64,000 nucleotides of DNA from UBA6522 sp965205045. Its GTDB lineage: Bacteria > Pseudomonadota > Gammaproteobacteria > Steroidobacterales > Rariloculaceae. The stretch is taken from positions 5,394,001 to 5,458,000 of the forward strand of contig OZ242031.1 of NCBI GenBank assembly GCA_965205045.1. The letters run 5' to 3'. Below the pieces are notes generated by a model. That model had not been told where the DNA came from. It made no database searches and worked only from the letters and a program-made list of their open reading frames with translations. This document shows, in pieces, positions 1 to 9,044 of the stretch (within the stretch, counting starts at the first letter, position 1; each line of letters starts with the position of its first letter). Position numbers and translations under genes: made by a program.

Positions 1-1690
1 ACTCGGCGAACGTGAAGTCCGCATAGGTGTAACTCAGCGTGATGCCGATGCGGTCCGTGGGCCGGGACGACAGCGTGGCTTCAAGACCCGTCCGGCTCGA
101 GCGTCCGGCATTGGCAAAGAAGTCCCTTCCGGGGCTGCCGGGAATCTCGTAGGGAATCAGTTCGTCTTCCACGTCGATGTCGAAGACGGCCAGTTCGTAA
201 CGCGTGCGGCTGCCCGCACCGCCCCGCAGTCCGACTTCCAGGTTCGTGGCCGCCTGAGGCTCCAGCAGGGGGTTGAATCCGCCGGCGCCGGAGGGATTGG
301 CGAACTCGGTCGTGGTCGGCGTCTCGAATGACGTGGAGTACGTTCCGTACACCGTCATGTCCGTAGACAGGTTGGCCGTCAGGCCGACCATGGGGCTGAC
401 ATCGTCCAGCCTGCGCACACCGGAATCGTCGCCGTTGCCCAGAAACCGGTCGCCGACGTCAAATTCAACCTCATCGAAACGCAGACCGAACGAGAGTTGA
501 ACATTGTCCGCAATGCTGAGTTCGTCCTGGATGAACAGTCCGGTACTGGTGACGTGCTCGTCCTGATCCAGGGTCAGGGCGCCGAGAACGCCCATGTCGT
601 TGTTGAACCGGCGCCGGTGATCGTCCTGATCGTCGTAGTCCAGACCCACGACGACTCGATTGGGCTTGCCTCCCAGGCTGCCTTCGTGGGCATAGCTGAT
701 GCCGCCGCCCGCAAAGAAGCGCTGCAGATCCACCGAGCCCCCACCGAAGAAGGGCAACCGGTTGCTGAAGTCTCGGGATACGTAGTAGTTGCGGACCTGC
801 AATTCGCTGCCCACCCCCATGGGAAGCGAGTAAACGAAGCCGATGCGTGTCTGCGCAAGCGCCTCGCCCCCGACAAAACTCAGGTTACGGTCCCTGGCGG
901 AGCGCGGATCGGCCTGCGCCTGGGCGAGGTTGATGCCGCCGGGATCATTCGAAACCGGCTGGTCCGTATAGTTGCCCAGCGCCAGCAGCGTACCACGGTC
1001 GCCAAGATCGAATTCGAGGCGCCCGCTCAACTGTGTATTCTCGGTTTCGCTGTGTTCCCGGTACCCGTCAAACCCGGAATCGGAGAGGCTGACGAAGTAG
1101 TTGACGCGATCCGCCTGCCCGCCGGTCTTGACCTGGAACTTCCGTGCGCCGTATTCACCCGCGGTGAGGCGCACATTGGCGAATGGCGTCTCCGGACCTC
1201 GCTCCGACATCACGCTGATCACACCGCCGGAGGCATTGCCGTAGTAGGAGGAACTTGGACCGCGAAGCACTTCGATCTGTTGCGCGGCGCCCAGGTCGAT
1301 GCTGTCCACCTGACCCTGGCCGTCGGGCAGCGTCTCGGGAATGCCGTCCACGAGAATCTTGACACCGCGAATCCCGAACGCCGACCGGGCACCGAAGCCG
1401 CGGATGGAAACCCGCAGGTCCTGGGCGAAATTGTAGCGATTCTGCATGAACAGCCCGGGCACCCGGGTGAGCGCCTCGTCAAGTCCCAGTTGCTGGCGGC
1501 CCAGTTGAATCTCGTCCTGGCTCACCACGCTTACCGCAGCGGGCACCGAGTCCAGCGGACGGCTCATTCGAGTCGCCAGCACGACGATTTCCTCCAGCCC
1601 CTCCCCCGCGGCCGGGTTGTCTTGCGCGCCGACGAGCGCCGCCATGAGCGCCGCGGCGACCAGGAGTCGGATCCTGTGCCCTACACTCAA
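1..1690 (-). CDS. TonB-dependent outer-membrane receptor, C-terminus beyond the left edge
   Basis: Ligand-gated outer-membrane porin, probably for an iron complex. The reading frame enters from position 1 and starts at a TTG at 1690, with AAGGGA eight bases upstream; an internal ATG at 1645 is the alternative, but only the TTG start keeps the full signal peptide (MSVGHRIRLLVAAALMAALV). The mature protein opens with EEIVVLATR, the TonB-box/plug start. The plug follows with VSIRGFGARSAFGIRG, then ILVDGIPETLPDG and IEVLRGPSSSYYGNASGGVI, all classic plug motifs. The visible ~560 residues run into the barrel (NAGRSSRTGLE near the edge), so the end is missing only because the window stops. It is divergent from the small TonB-box repeat gene at 2012. 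The substrate is not readable from sequence. Confidence 0.93.
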   Translation of the reverse strand, partial: MSVGHRIRLLVAAALMAALVGAQDNPAAGEGLEEIVVLATRMSRPLDSVPAAVSVVSQDEIQLGRQQLGLDEALTRVPGLFMQNRYNFAQDLRVSIRGFGARSAFGIRGVKILVDGIPETLPDGQGQVDSIDLGAAQQIEVLRGPSSSYYGNASGGVISVMSERGPETPFANVRLTAGEYGARKFQVKTGGQADRVNYFVSLSDSGFDGYREHSETENTQLSGRLEFDLGDRGTLLALGNYTDQPVSNDPGGINLAQAQADPRSARDRNLSFVGGEALAQTRIGFVYSLPMGVGSELQVRNYYVSRDFSNRLPFFGGGSVDLQRFFAGGGISYAHEGSLGGKPNRVVVGLDYDDQDDHRRRFNNDMGVLGALTLDQDEHVTSTGLFIQDELSIADNVQLSFGLRFDEVEFDVGDRFLGNGDDSGVRRLDDVSPMVGLTANLSTDMTVYGTYSTSFETPTTTEFANPSGAGGFNPLLEPQAATNLEVGLRGGAGSRTRYELAVFDIDVEDELIPYEIPGSPGRDFFANAGRSSRTGLEATLSSRPTDRIGITLSYTYADFTFAE

Positions 1691-1924
1691 TGTAACGTTC
1701 CCTTGATGCCCATCCAGTTATCCCGTGGAGTTATCTCGACAACCCTTGCGACGGATCCGCTGAGCGCCCTTCCGTCGAACGATAACCGTCACCGCTCTTT
1801 CAAGCGGGACATTGTACCTGCCATGGCCGCAGACCCGAACATGTCAGCACGATGGCGCCTGTATCGCCTCGAGAATGCGCATCGGCGCGGCGAACTTCGA
1901 AATTGTTTTCACAGTCTTGAAGGT

Positions 1925-1954
1925 TCTTCAGACTTCTGTACGCACTCTTCAGAC
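1925..1954. promoter_or_regulatory. Pair of direct repeats TCTTCAGAC, candidate regulator site
   Basis: Two exact copies of TCTTCAGAC start at 1925 and 1946, 21 bases apart (two helical turns), between the divergent TonB receptor and the TonB-box repeat gene. The spacing suits a dimeric regulator bound on one face. No known regulator motif is recognised. The rest of 1691-2011 shows nothing else clear. Confidence 0.3.
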
Positions 1955-2011
1955 CCCACCGCGTACAGTAACCACAACTTCGAAATGCACCACACAACAC
2001 GGGAGCCAGCC

Positions 2012-2347
2012 ATGAACACGACGACAACAGCAGCGATCGCAACCCTGATTTTCCTCGGCGCGAACAGCGCGGGCGCAGCGGACACGCCGGCCTGGATGGA
2101 TGAGGAATTCGTCATGGAGGAGGTTGTCGCCACCGCCGAAGCGCCTGCGCATCTGTACATGGAGGAAATCGTCGTCACCGCCAAGGCGCCGGCCCACCTC
2201 TACATGGAGGAAATCGTCGTCACGGCCGAGGCTCCCGAGGCCGAGTACACAGAGGAAGTTGTTGTAACCGCCAGCCTGCAGGACGTGCGCAACGAGCGAC
2301 TGGCCCGGCTGATGTTCCTGCGGCTCGCGCTCCTCGACCGCAGCTAG
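2012..2347 (+). CDS. Small secreted protein with four tandem TonB-box-like repeats
   Basis: This 111-residue protein belongs to no family I recognise. It starts at ATG 2012 with GGGAG six bases upstream. Residues 1-23 are a signal peptide ending AGA-AD. Residues 35-88 are a 15-residue repeat: MEEVVATAEAPAHLY, MEEIVVTAKAPAHLY, MEEIVVTAEAPEAEY, TEEVVVTASLQ. The unit EEIVVTA is the segment with which many TonB-dependent receptors begin, and both receptors in this window carry it (EEIVVLA, EEIVVLG). The tail, DVRNERLARLMFLRLALLDRS, is basic and amphipathic. It sits divergently beside a receptor gene and has its own terminator. Inference: a periplasmic TonB-binding competitor, tether or regulator. 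It could also be a receptor remnant expanded by slippage, but signal peptide, repeats, start site and terminator are all intact. Confidence 0.7.
   Translation: MNTTTTAAIATLIFLGANSAGAADTPAWMDEEFVMEEVVATAEAPAHLYMEEIVVTAKAPAHLYMEEIVVTAEAPEAEYTEEVVVTASLQDVRNERLARLMFLRLALLDRS
2114..2275 (+). repeat. 45-bp in-frame tandem repeat, about 3.6 copies
   Basis: Units begin at 2114, 2159, 2204 and 2249. The second and third are most alike. Differences are mostly synonymous or conservative (gtc/atc, gcc/acg), suggesting that the peptide rather than the DNA is being kept. Confidence 0.8.
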
Positions 2348-2368
2348 CAGCCCTTCCATCCCCTGTAG

Positions 2369-2398
2369 CCCCGGGTGCTCTGCACTCGGGGTTTTTCT
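2369..2398 (+). terminator. Rho-independent terminator of the TonB-box repeat gene
   Basis: A 10-bp stem with one G-T pair (CCCCGGGTGC, loop TCT, GCACTCGGGG) is followed by TTTTTCTT. It lies 21 bases after the stop codon. Confidence 0.85.
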
Positions 2399-2533
2399 TA
2401 CTCATGCTCCTGCTCATGTTGCCGACTAGCGCGAGCCGTATGCGCTACGGGGGCATTCGCATTCCGGCAAATTACGGGAGCCAGCACGATGAGAACAACC
2501 GCCATGTTCGACGCCATCGGGAAATTCGGTCAG

Positions 2534-5086
2534 CTAAGCGTCCTCCTCCAGCGCGCGGCGGATGATGTAGAGGATGTTCTGCGTATGCGCCCGCGTCTCC
2601 ACGTTGCCGCTGCGCTTGCCGCCCAGCATCCGCTCGATCTCCCGTAACTGGTAGAGCGCCATGGACTGTGACGGATAGTCATGGTCGTTTTCCGTGACGA
2701 TGTCCGTCAGGCGAGACACGTATTCCACCTGAAGGTTCTGCCGGAACGTGTTCACGTCACCGCGCCTGTCGGCATCGAAGATCGCGCCAGTCAGGTCTTC
2801 CATCATGTCCGCCAATGCGTACCCGTTGCCGTAGAGGCGGGAATCGGTGATTCGCGTCATGACCGTGGGATGCAGCAGGTGAGCCAGCACGCCGCGTTGT
2901 ACCGACAGCAGCCACTCATGGACCTTCGGATCTTCCGTTTCTCCCCAGAAGTTCCACAGCCGGCGCTGGGCCTGGAGGTAACTGTAGAGTTCCTCGGAGC
3001 CTTCCAGCGCGTCGGGCGCGAACAGGTGCAGCGCAATCCCGTCCATCGCGCGCTGCTGGGTTTCGAGGCTCACCGGCACGAACGGTACGTCGGCGCCGGA
3101 CTGGCCCGATACCGACCGATTCACGTAGACGCCGCCGACCTGATGGGCCAGCACGCTGATGGAGCGGGAGAACTGCGACAGCAAGATACCGTAGGCGTCG
3201 CGCAGCCGATGCCAGGACTCGCCTTCGGCGGCGTTCTTCTCCCGGGCCGTGACCACCAGTTCCCCGATCAGATTCAGGCGATCTTCGGCGTAGCCGACCG
3301 GGTCGCTGGTCAGGTCGTACCAGTGCACGCGGGGATCCATGGCCCAGCCGGGGGCGCGCATGACGTGATCGTCGGTGCCGAACAGCAGTTGCGGTTCGGT
3401 CGAACGGGAGGCGATTTCCCGCAGGCGTTCGCGTTCCGCCGCGGGATCGTCCAGCGCCGGCGAGTAACTGTATTCGACGATCCAGTCGTCATAGACCCCC
3501 GGCATGGTACTGAAGTAGGCCGTCTGCTCCCGTCCGCCGGTAGCGATGTGGATATCGGTGTAATCCATTACCGACGCCTGCAGGCTACGCTCCGCGACCA
3601 CCTCCGGATCGTGGATCTCGTCCAGCGTCAGCATGTTGGATGCGGCGAAGTTGTGGGCAAATCCAAGGGTATGGCCCACCTCGTGCAACGTCAGGTCCAC
3701 CAGGAACTCGTGAATCAACTGTTCTTCCGCCGCCGAACCCATCTGCAGGGCATCCACGGCCAGCCGGCCGAACGCCTGGCTCAGGTGCAACTCGTGGCCG
3801 ATGGAGCAGTAACCGGGTTCGAAGCGCTCGGGAACCTGAGAGAAATCAAGATTGTCGAGAATGCGCTGATAGTCGACTCGCCGCGTGACGCCCGAGTATT
3901 CGAGCATGATGTCGGCGCCGATGATCTGGCCGGTGCGCGGATTGGAGAACGACGGCCCGTAACCGGAAAATGGCGGGTTGGGCGAGGAAGTCCAGCGAAG
4001 CACGTTGTAGCGGATGTCGCCGGCATCCCAGTCCGCATCGTCGGGCTGCACGCGCACTTCAAGGGCATTGCGAAAGCCGATCTTCTCGAACGACCGGTTC
4101 CAGGCGAGCACGCCCTCGCGGATCGACTCCCTGAATTCCATGGGCGTGGTGTTCTCGATCCACCAGACGATGGGCTCCACGGGTTCGGAGATGGCCGCGG
4201 AAGGATCCTGCTTGACCAGGTGCCAGCGCTGCACAAGGTCCCGGTAGGGGGTCACCGAATCGTCGGTCAGATCGGTGACCTGCTCCGCAAAGAAACCCAT
4301 GCGATGGTCGGTGAACCGCGGCTCGTAATCGTTTTCGGGCATCGCAATCAGGGAATGTTGCAAATGGATGCTTACGTAACGGCTGTCGGTGACATCCTCG
4401 TCCCCGGAGACCGTGGGCGCCGGATCTTCGTAGACGTACTCGACCTGCACGTCGGTGTTCAACGGGTAGTTGCGAATCGACGTGATCTTGCTCTTCTCGT
4501 CGCTCAGGCTGCCGAGTTCGAAACGGTCCCGGTCGTCGCGATCGGGATTCGGCGAGGGCTTGACCTGCGACAGCGTTTCGCTGGCGAACAGTTCGTCCGC
4601 GGCGATGAGCATCGCGCCGGTGTCTTCATCCTCCGCCAGAATCGGCTGCGAGCCCAGCAGCCCGGGGCTGATATTGGCGTCCGCGGCACGGCTCAGCGGG
4701 TTGTCGGGGTCGAAATAGAACGCAGTATTCTCGGCGCGAATCTCGATACGATCGAAGTGGCGCCCGACGGACAGCACGCGGTTCTCGCGGTAGTTGCCCC
4801 TGAAGGTGCCGCCCTCGACCACGCCGTCGGTGCTCACCGAAACGTAGATGTACTCCCGGTCCAGTTGCTCCGGCATGACCACCATGTGCGTCTCGCCGGT
4901 ATCACGGTCCCGGTAGAGCGTAAAGAGACCATCGAAGCGGTCGCTGTTTTCGGTGAGATCGGCGATCGTCTCGCGATCCTCCCCGTCGTCCTCGCCAGCC
5001 TCGTCGGCCTCCTGGGCGAACGCCGGCATTACCAACGTCAGCGGTACCAGCCACAGCACGAATCGACATCGAAGCGGGTTTGTCAT
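2534..5086 (-). CDS. Exported zinc metalloprotease, DUF5117/DUF4953 type
   Basis: The start is ATG 5086, chosen because GGAGG lies eight bases upstream and the N-terminus (MTNPLRCRFVLWLVPLTLVM, then PAFAQ) is a signal peptide. The frame also runs 20 codons further upstream without a better site. The 850-residue protein has the extended gluzincin/metzincin-like motif HEVGHTLGFAHN in the middle, preceded by an acidic N-terminal stretch. Order and length match the DUF5117-DUF5118-DUF4953 metallopeptidase family common in marine proteobacteria and Bacteroidetes. The substrate is unknown; periplasmic or outer-membrane location is inferred. It stands alone between the small repeat gene and terC, and 5087-5344 holds no gene. 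Confidence 0.88.
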   Translation of the reverse strand: MTNPLRCRFVLWLVPLTLVMPAFAQEADEAGEDDGEDRETIADLTENSDRFDGLFTLYRDRDTGETHMVVMPEQLDREYIYVSVSTDGVVEGGTFRGNYRENRVLSVGRHFDRIEIRAENTAFYFDPDNPLSRAADANISPGLLGSQPILAEDEDTGAMLIAADELFASETLSQVKPSPNPDRDDRDRFELGSLSDEKSKITSIRNYPLNTDVQVEYVYEDPAPTVSGDEDVTDSRYVSIHLQHSLIAMPENDYEPRFTDHRMGFFAEQVTDLTDDSVTPYRDLVQRWHLVKQDPSAAISEPVEPIVWWIENTTPMEFRESIREGVLAWNRSFEKIGFRNALEVRVQPDDADWDAGDIRYNVLRWTSSPNPPFSGYGPSFSNPRTGQIIGADIMLEYSGVTRRVDYQRILDNLDFSQVPERFEPGYCSIGHELHLSQAFGRLAVDALQMGSAAEEQLIHEFLVDLTLHEVGHTLGFAHNFAASNMLTLDEIHDPEVVAERSLQASVMDYTDIHIATGGREQTAYFSTMPGVYDDWIVEYSYSPALDDPAAERERLREIASRSTEPQLLFGTDDHVMRAPGWAMDPRVHWYDLTSDPVGYAEDRLNLIGELVVTAREKNAAEGESWHRLRDAYGILLSQFSRSISVLAHQVGGVYVNRSVSGQSGADVPFVPVSLETQQRAMDGIALHLFAPDALEGSEELYSYLQAQRRLWNFWGETEDPKVHEWLLSVQRGVLAHLLHPTVMTRITDSRLYGNGYALADMMEDLTGAIFDADRRGDVNTFRQNLQVEYVSRLTDIVTENDHDYPSQSMALYQLREIERMLGGKRSGNVETRAHTQNILYIIRRALEEDA

Positions 5087-5344
5087 GTCACGGTCCTCCG
5101 GAAGCGGAACAAAAGCATAGAAAATTCCGCCACCATGGGCCAGCATCCGGCTTCCGCGGCATTCCGGTTCCGCCGGCCGCCATGGCAGTCCTGCTGGTCA
5201 GCATGCCGGTCCCGCCGGTCGACATGGCTGCAGCACGTCCGGATTGGCATGCGAGCGGCCCGCGTGAAGATGCCAGGATGAATCCTGACGCAAATAACGG
5301 CAAACTATCGCCGCTGTTGCGGCCATCCCCATCGAGAGAACTGA

Positions 5345-5992
5345 ATGGACCTGATCTCCCTTTCGGAATTTTCCGCGCTCGTGCAGGTGATTCTGGTGGA
5401 CCTGGTGCTGGCCGGGGACAATGCCATCGTCATCGGCATGGCCGTCGTCGGGCTTCCGGCCCACCTGCGCGGACGGGTGTTGGTCCTCGGCATCGCGGCG
5501 GCCACTGTCCTGCGGGTCATTTTCGCGCTCCTGACCGTTCAGTTGCTGCAGATCATCGGTCTGCTGCTGGCCGGCGGCATCCTGCTGCTGTGGGTAAGCT
5601 GGAAGCTCTGGCGCGAGCTTCGGGCCCAGTCGCAGCAGCAACACGCCGCCCGCAACATCGCGGCGATGGCCGGTGGCGAGCCGGTGGACAATGCCCGGGC
5701 GCCCGAAAAATCGTTGCGTGCCGCGGTCACGCAGATCATCATTGCCGACGTCTCGATGTCGTTGGATAATGTGCTCGCGGTGGCGGGCGTCGCGCGGGAT
5801 CACCTTTGGGTGTTGATATTCGGCCTGGCGCTGTCCATCGCCTTCATGGGATTGGCCGCCGCGTTTATCGCCCGGATTCTCGCGCGCAACCACTGGATCG
5901 GTTACCTGGGGCTTGCGGTCATCCTCTATGTTTCGGTAAGCATGATCTACGAAGGTTCGCTTCAGGTCATTGGAGTCATGAGTCAGGCATGA
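5345..5992 (+). CDS. TerC-family integral membrane protein
   Basis: This 215-residue protein has about seven hydrophobic segments and the two paired acidic motifs of TerC/YjbE proteins: LVLAGDNAIVIGMA near residue 20 and SMSLDNVLAVAG near residue 138. The family is linked to manganese efflux or metal loading of exported proteins; the exact role here is unknown. ATG 5345 has GAGAG upstream. Its stop overlaps the next start (ATGA at 5989), so it is co-translated with the fusion-protein/ABC operon. I looked for the yybP-ykoY manganese riboswitch that precedes many terC genes and did not see it. Confidence 0.88.
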   Translation: MDLISLSEFSALVQVILVDLVLAGDNAIVIGMAVVGLPAHLRGRVLVLGIAAATVLRVIFALLTVQLLQIIGLLLAGGILLLWVSWKLWRELRAQSQQQHAARNIAAMAGGEPVDNARAPEKSLRAAVTQIIIADVSMSLDNVLAVAGVARDHLWVLIFGLALSIAFMGLAAAFIARILARNHWIGYLGLAVILYVSVSMIYEGSLQVIGVMSQA

Positions 5993-7185
5993 GTGAAGGC
6001 GGTACAGACCGGCGACCGGACCTGTCGGCGCTGCAAATGAGCGAGGACGACTACTCGCCCCGCCGCGCCCGATGGTGGTTCTGGCTGCTGGGAGGCGCCA
6101 TCATCCTGGGCGGCGTCTACTTCGCCTACCGCCTGCCGGTTCCCTGGCTGTTGCCCCGGGTGGAAACCGCCCGGGTGCAGGTGCTCACGCCCACCCAGGC
6201 GTCCACGGTGCTGACGGCGACAGGCTACACCTATGCCCGATCGCGGGCCGCTGTCGGCGCGAAGATCATCGGCCGGGTGGTCGAACTGCCGGTGGATGAA
6301 GGAGATTCCATCGCCGCAGGCGACATCATTGCCGTGCTCGACAGCGAGGACCTGCAAGCATCGGTTCGCCTCGCCGAGGCCTCGCTCAACGAGGCCCGTG
6401 CCCGGCTGGCCGACGCCGAGCGCGAACTCGTCAGGCAAGCCAACCTCGTCGAGGACCAGCTCACGTCGCAGGCGCTTTACGACACCGCGATCACCCAGCG
6501 TGACGTGGCCGTCGCGCAGGTCGGCACCGCCGAGGCCCGGCTGAACGCGGCGCAGGCGCAACTGGACTATACGGTGGTGCGCGCACCCATCGACGGCGTG
6601 GTCATCGAGAGGAATATCGAGGTCGGCGAGATGGTGGCCCCGGGCGGCTTCACCTCCCAGCAGTCCACCGGCTCGATCGTGCGCATCGCCGACCCCACGT
6701 CGCTCGAAGTGGAAGCGGACATCAACGAAAGCTATATAGCCCGGCTGCAGTTGGGGCAAAGGGCCAGCATCCGCGTGGACGCGGTGCCGGATTTCGAATA
6801 CAGCGGCAGCCTTCGGCAGATCGTGCCCACCGCCGACCGGCAGCGCGCCGTGGTCCAGGTCAAGGTCAGCATCGACAACATCGACTTGCGGCTGGTCCCG
6901 GACATGAGTTGCACGGTGACCTTTCTCGAAGAAGGCGTCGATGAAACGGAACTCGTCCAACCGCCCAAGCTGCTGGTCCCCGAGCAGGCGATACACTATG
7001 CGGGCGGCGCGGCGTTTCTGTTCCAGGTCGATGACGATGTGCTGCGCCGGACCCGTGTCCAATTGGGCGAGGCGTCGGACGGCCGCGTGGAAGTACTGGA
7101 AGGCGTGAGCGGCGGCGAAACCGTCGTCAGCCGCGATGTAGCGTCACTCGAGGACGGCCAGCGCGTCCGGATCGCCGAAAACTAG
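5989..7185 (+). CDS. Periplasmic adaptor (membrane fusion protein) of an ABC exporter
   Basis: This 398-residue MacA-like adaptor starts at the ATG overlapping the terC stop. A short cytoplasmic N-terminus leads to one membrane helix (WWFWLLGGAIILGGVYFAY, residues ~30-50). Then come a split biotinyl-lipoyl domain (GRVVELPVDEGDSIAAGD ... VVRAPIDGVV), a coiled-coil hairpin rich in A, E and R (residues ~125-200) and a beta-barrel region (VEADINESYIARLQLGQRAS). It should bridge the permeases encoded downstream to an outer-membrane channel, which is not encoded nearby. No lipobox is visible. Confidence 0.88.
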   Translation: MSEGGTDRRPDLSALQMSEDDYSPRRARWWFWLLGGAIILGGVYFAYRLPVPWLLPRVETARVQVLTPTQASTVLTATGYTYARSRAAVGAKIIGRVVELPVDEGDSIAAGDIIAVLDSEDLQASVRLAEASLNEARARLADAERELVRQANLVEDQLTSQALYDTAITQRDVAVAQVGTAEARLNAAQAQLDYTVVRAPIDGVVIERNIEVGEMVAPGGFTSQQSTGSIVRIADPTSLEVEADINESYIARLQLGQRASIRVDAVPDFEYSGSLRQIVPTADRQRAVVQVKVSIDNIDLRLVPDMSCTVTFLEEGVDETELVQPPKLLVPEQAIHYAGGAAFLFQVDDDVLRRTRVQLGEASDGRVEVLEGVSGGETVVSRDVASLEDGQRVRIAEN

Positions 7186-7202
7186 TACACGGAGTACGTT
7201 GC

Positions 7203-7892
7203 ATGGCTGAAGGACTGGTAGAGATCTCGGACGTCACCAAGAACTATCGGAGGGATGCGTTCGATATCAAGGTGCTGGCGGGCGTCTCCATGGATGTTTC
7301 CGAGGGCGAGTTCGTTGCCTTGATGGGGCCATCGGGGTCCGGCAAGAGCACGCTGCTGAATCTGCTCGCCGGCATCGATCGCCCCACGTCCGGAAAAATC
7401 CGTGTGGCGGGGCAGAGTCTGGGGGCGCTGAATGACAGCCAACTGGCCGGATGGCGCCACCGCAACGTGGGCTTCGTGTTCCAGTTCTACCACCTGATAC
7501 CCGTGCTCACCGCCTATGAAAACCTGGAGCTGCCGCTGACGCTGACGAAACTCTCTCGCGCGCAGCGGCGCAGGAAAGTGGATCTGGCGCTGGAAGTCGT
7601 CGGACTGGCGGACCGCAAGGACCACTATCCCCGCCAACTCTCGGGCGGTCAGGAGCAGCGCGTGGCGATCGCCCGCGCCATCGTCACCGACCCCCGCCTG
7701 GTGCTCGCCGACGAGCCCACCGGGGACCTGGACGCCGGCAGCGCCCAGGAGATCCTCGACCTGCTGGCCCAGCTCAACGAGGAGTTCGGCAAGACCATTG
7801 TCATGGTCACCCACGACCCCAGGGCCGCCGAACGCGCCCGGCGCGAGTTGCACCTGGACAAGGGCCGCCTGCATTCGGCCACGAGACACTAG
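7203..7892 (+). CDS. ABC transporter ATP-binding protein, MacB/LolD type
   Basis: This 229-residue nucleotide-binding protein has Walker A GPSGSGKST, Q-loop FVFQFYHLIPVLTAYEN, signature LSGGQEQRVAIARA and Walker B LVLADEPTGDLD with its following H-loop (VTHD). GGAG lies eight bases before ATG 7203. It shares an operon with one adaptor and two separate FtsX-type permeases, so the complex probably uses a permease heterodimer rather than the MacB fusion. Export of a lipophilic or peptide substrate is inferred. Confidence 0.93.
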   Translation: MAEGLVEISDVTKNYRRDAFDIKVLAGVSMDVSEGEFVALMGPSGSGKSTLLNLLAGIDRPTSGKIRVAGQSLGALNDSQLAGWRHRNVGFVFQFYHLIPVLTAYENLELPLTLTKLSRAQRRRKVDLALEVVGLADRKDHYPRQLSGGQEQRVAIARAIVTDPRLVLADEPTGDLDAGSAQEILDLLAQLNEEFGKTIVMVTHDPRAAERARRELHLDKGRLHSATRH

Positions 7893-7895
7893 CCG

Positions 7896-9044
7896 ATGTT
7901 CAAGCTGATCCGCAGAAACCTGCTGCGCAACAAGCGCCGTACGATCCTCACGGTACTGAGCATCGCGATCGCGCTGATACTGCTTGCCTTCCTCGATTTG
8001 CTGCTGGCCGCGATGTCGGGCGTCGACTCGGCAAACGCAAGCCGCCTCGTCGTGCGCCACGCCATATCGTTGACCTTCTCCATGCCGGCGGCCTACGAGC
8101 AACGGCTGGCTGCGCTGGAACACGTCGAAGGCATCACCATCATGAACTGGTTCCAGGGCCGCTACATCGATGACCGGCCCGAGAACTTCTTTCCGCGCTT
8201 CGGCACCGATCCCGACACGTTTCCCGATGTCTATCCCGAGCTTGAGTTCAGCCCGGGGGCAATCGATGCATGGCGCGCCGAACGCACGGCGTTCATCGCC
8301 GGCGGGGCGCTGGCGGAAGAAAAGGGTTGGGAACCCGGCGACGTCATCACCATCGAAGGGGACATCTACCCGGTGGATATCGAGCTGACGCTGCGGGGAA
8401 TCTTTACCCATCCCACCGACGAAGCCGCGGAGCGCGTGCTCTATTTCGACTGGCAGTACGTCGAGGAAGCGTTGGGCAACCCGGGGGCCATCAACTCCTT
8501 CTACATACTGCTCGACTCTCCGGACAACATGAACGAAACCATCGCCCAGGCGGAGGCCATGTTCGAAAACTCGCCGGACCAGGTGCGGGCGGAGACCGAG
8601 GCCGCGTTTTTCCTGTCCTTTCTCGAGATGATGGGTAACATACAGTTCCTGTTTTCCGCCATCGGCCTGGCGGTGATCGCCTCCATCTTCTTCATCACGG
8701 TCAACACCATGGCCATGGCCGCCCGGGAACGAACGACCGAGGTCGCCGTGCTGCGAACGCTGGGCTTCACTCGCTCGAGGGTGCTGGCCATCGTGCTGCT
8801 GGAGTCCCTGAGCGTCGGCGTTGTGGGCGCGGCCATCGGGCTTGCCTTCATGGTGCTGGTAGCCGGCGCGCTCTCCTCCTTTCTGGCGTCCCAGGGCATG
8901 ACCTTTTCGGAGCTGCGGCTGGGCGAGAGGACGCCGACGCTGGTGATGGGCATCGGCGTGTTTCTGGGCCTGGCGGCCGGGCTGGTCCCCGCGCTTCAGG
9001 CGATGAACATGAAGATCGTCGACGGCCTTCGCCGAGTGGCCTGA
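7896..9044 (+). CDS. FtsX/MacB-type ABC permease, first subunit
   Basis: The 382-residue protein begins four bases after the ATPase stop. It has one N-terminal helix (TILTVLSIAIALILLAFLDL), a long periplasmic domain (residues ~45-230) and three C-terminal helices with the FtsX-type loop (MAARERTTEVAVLRTLGFTR). This is the MacB/LolC/E topology. Its stop overlaps the next start (TGATG), indicating coupled translation. Confidence 0.9.
   Translation: MFKLIRRNLLRNKRRTILTVLSIAIALILLAFLDLLLAAMSGVDSANASRLVVRHAISLTFSMPAAYEQRLAALEHVEGITIMNWFQGRYIDDRPENFFPRFGTDPDTFPDVYPELEFSPGAIDAWRAERTAFIAGGALAEEKGWEPGDVITIEGDIYPVDIELTLRGIFTHPTDEAAERVLYFDWQYVEEALGNPGAINSFYILLDSPDNMNETIAQAEAMFENSPDQVRAETEAAFFLSFLEMMGNIQFLFSAIGLAVIASIFFITVNTMAMAARERTTEVAVLRTLGFTRSRVLAIVLLESLSVGVVGAAIGLAFMVLVAGALSSFLASQGMTFSELRLGERTPTLVMGIGVFLGLAAGLVPALQAMNMKIVDGLRRVA

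Noticed and set aside
497..2011. Long plus-strand frame leading into the TonB-box repeat gene
   Set aside because: It is the antisense shadow of the TonB receptor; the real small gene starts at 2012 with its own ribosome site and signal peptide.
2114..2275. CRISPR-like array from regular 45-bp units
   Set aside because: The units are in-frame protein repeats without spacers.
2489..2647. Plus-strand frame MRTTAMFDAIGKFGQL with a good ribosome site (CGGGAGCCAGC, as before 2012)
   Set aside because: It runs antisense into the end of the metalloprotease gene and resembles nothing; the shared leader motif may be a small duplication.
2681..5281. 866-codon plus-strand frame
   Set aside because: Shadow of the metalloprotease gene, whose HExxH motif and signal peptide are on the minus strand.
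5087..5344. Manganese riboswitch before terC
   Set aside because: No yybP-ykoY core or terminator stem could be found by eye.
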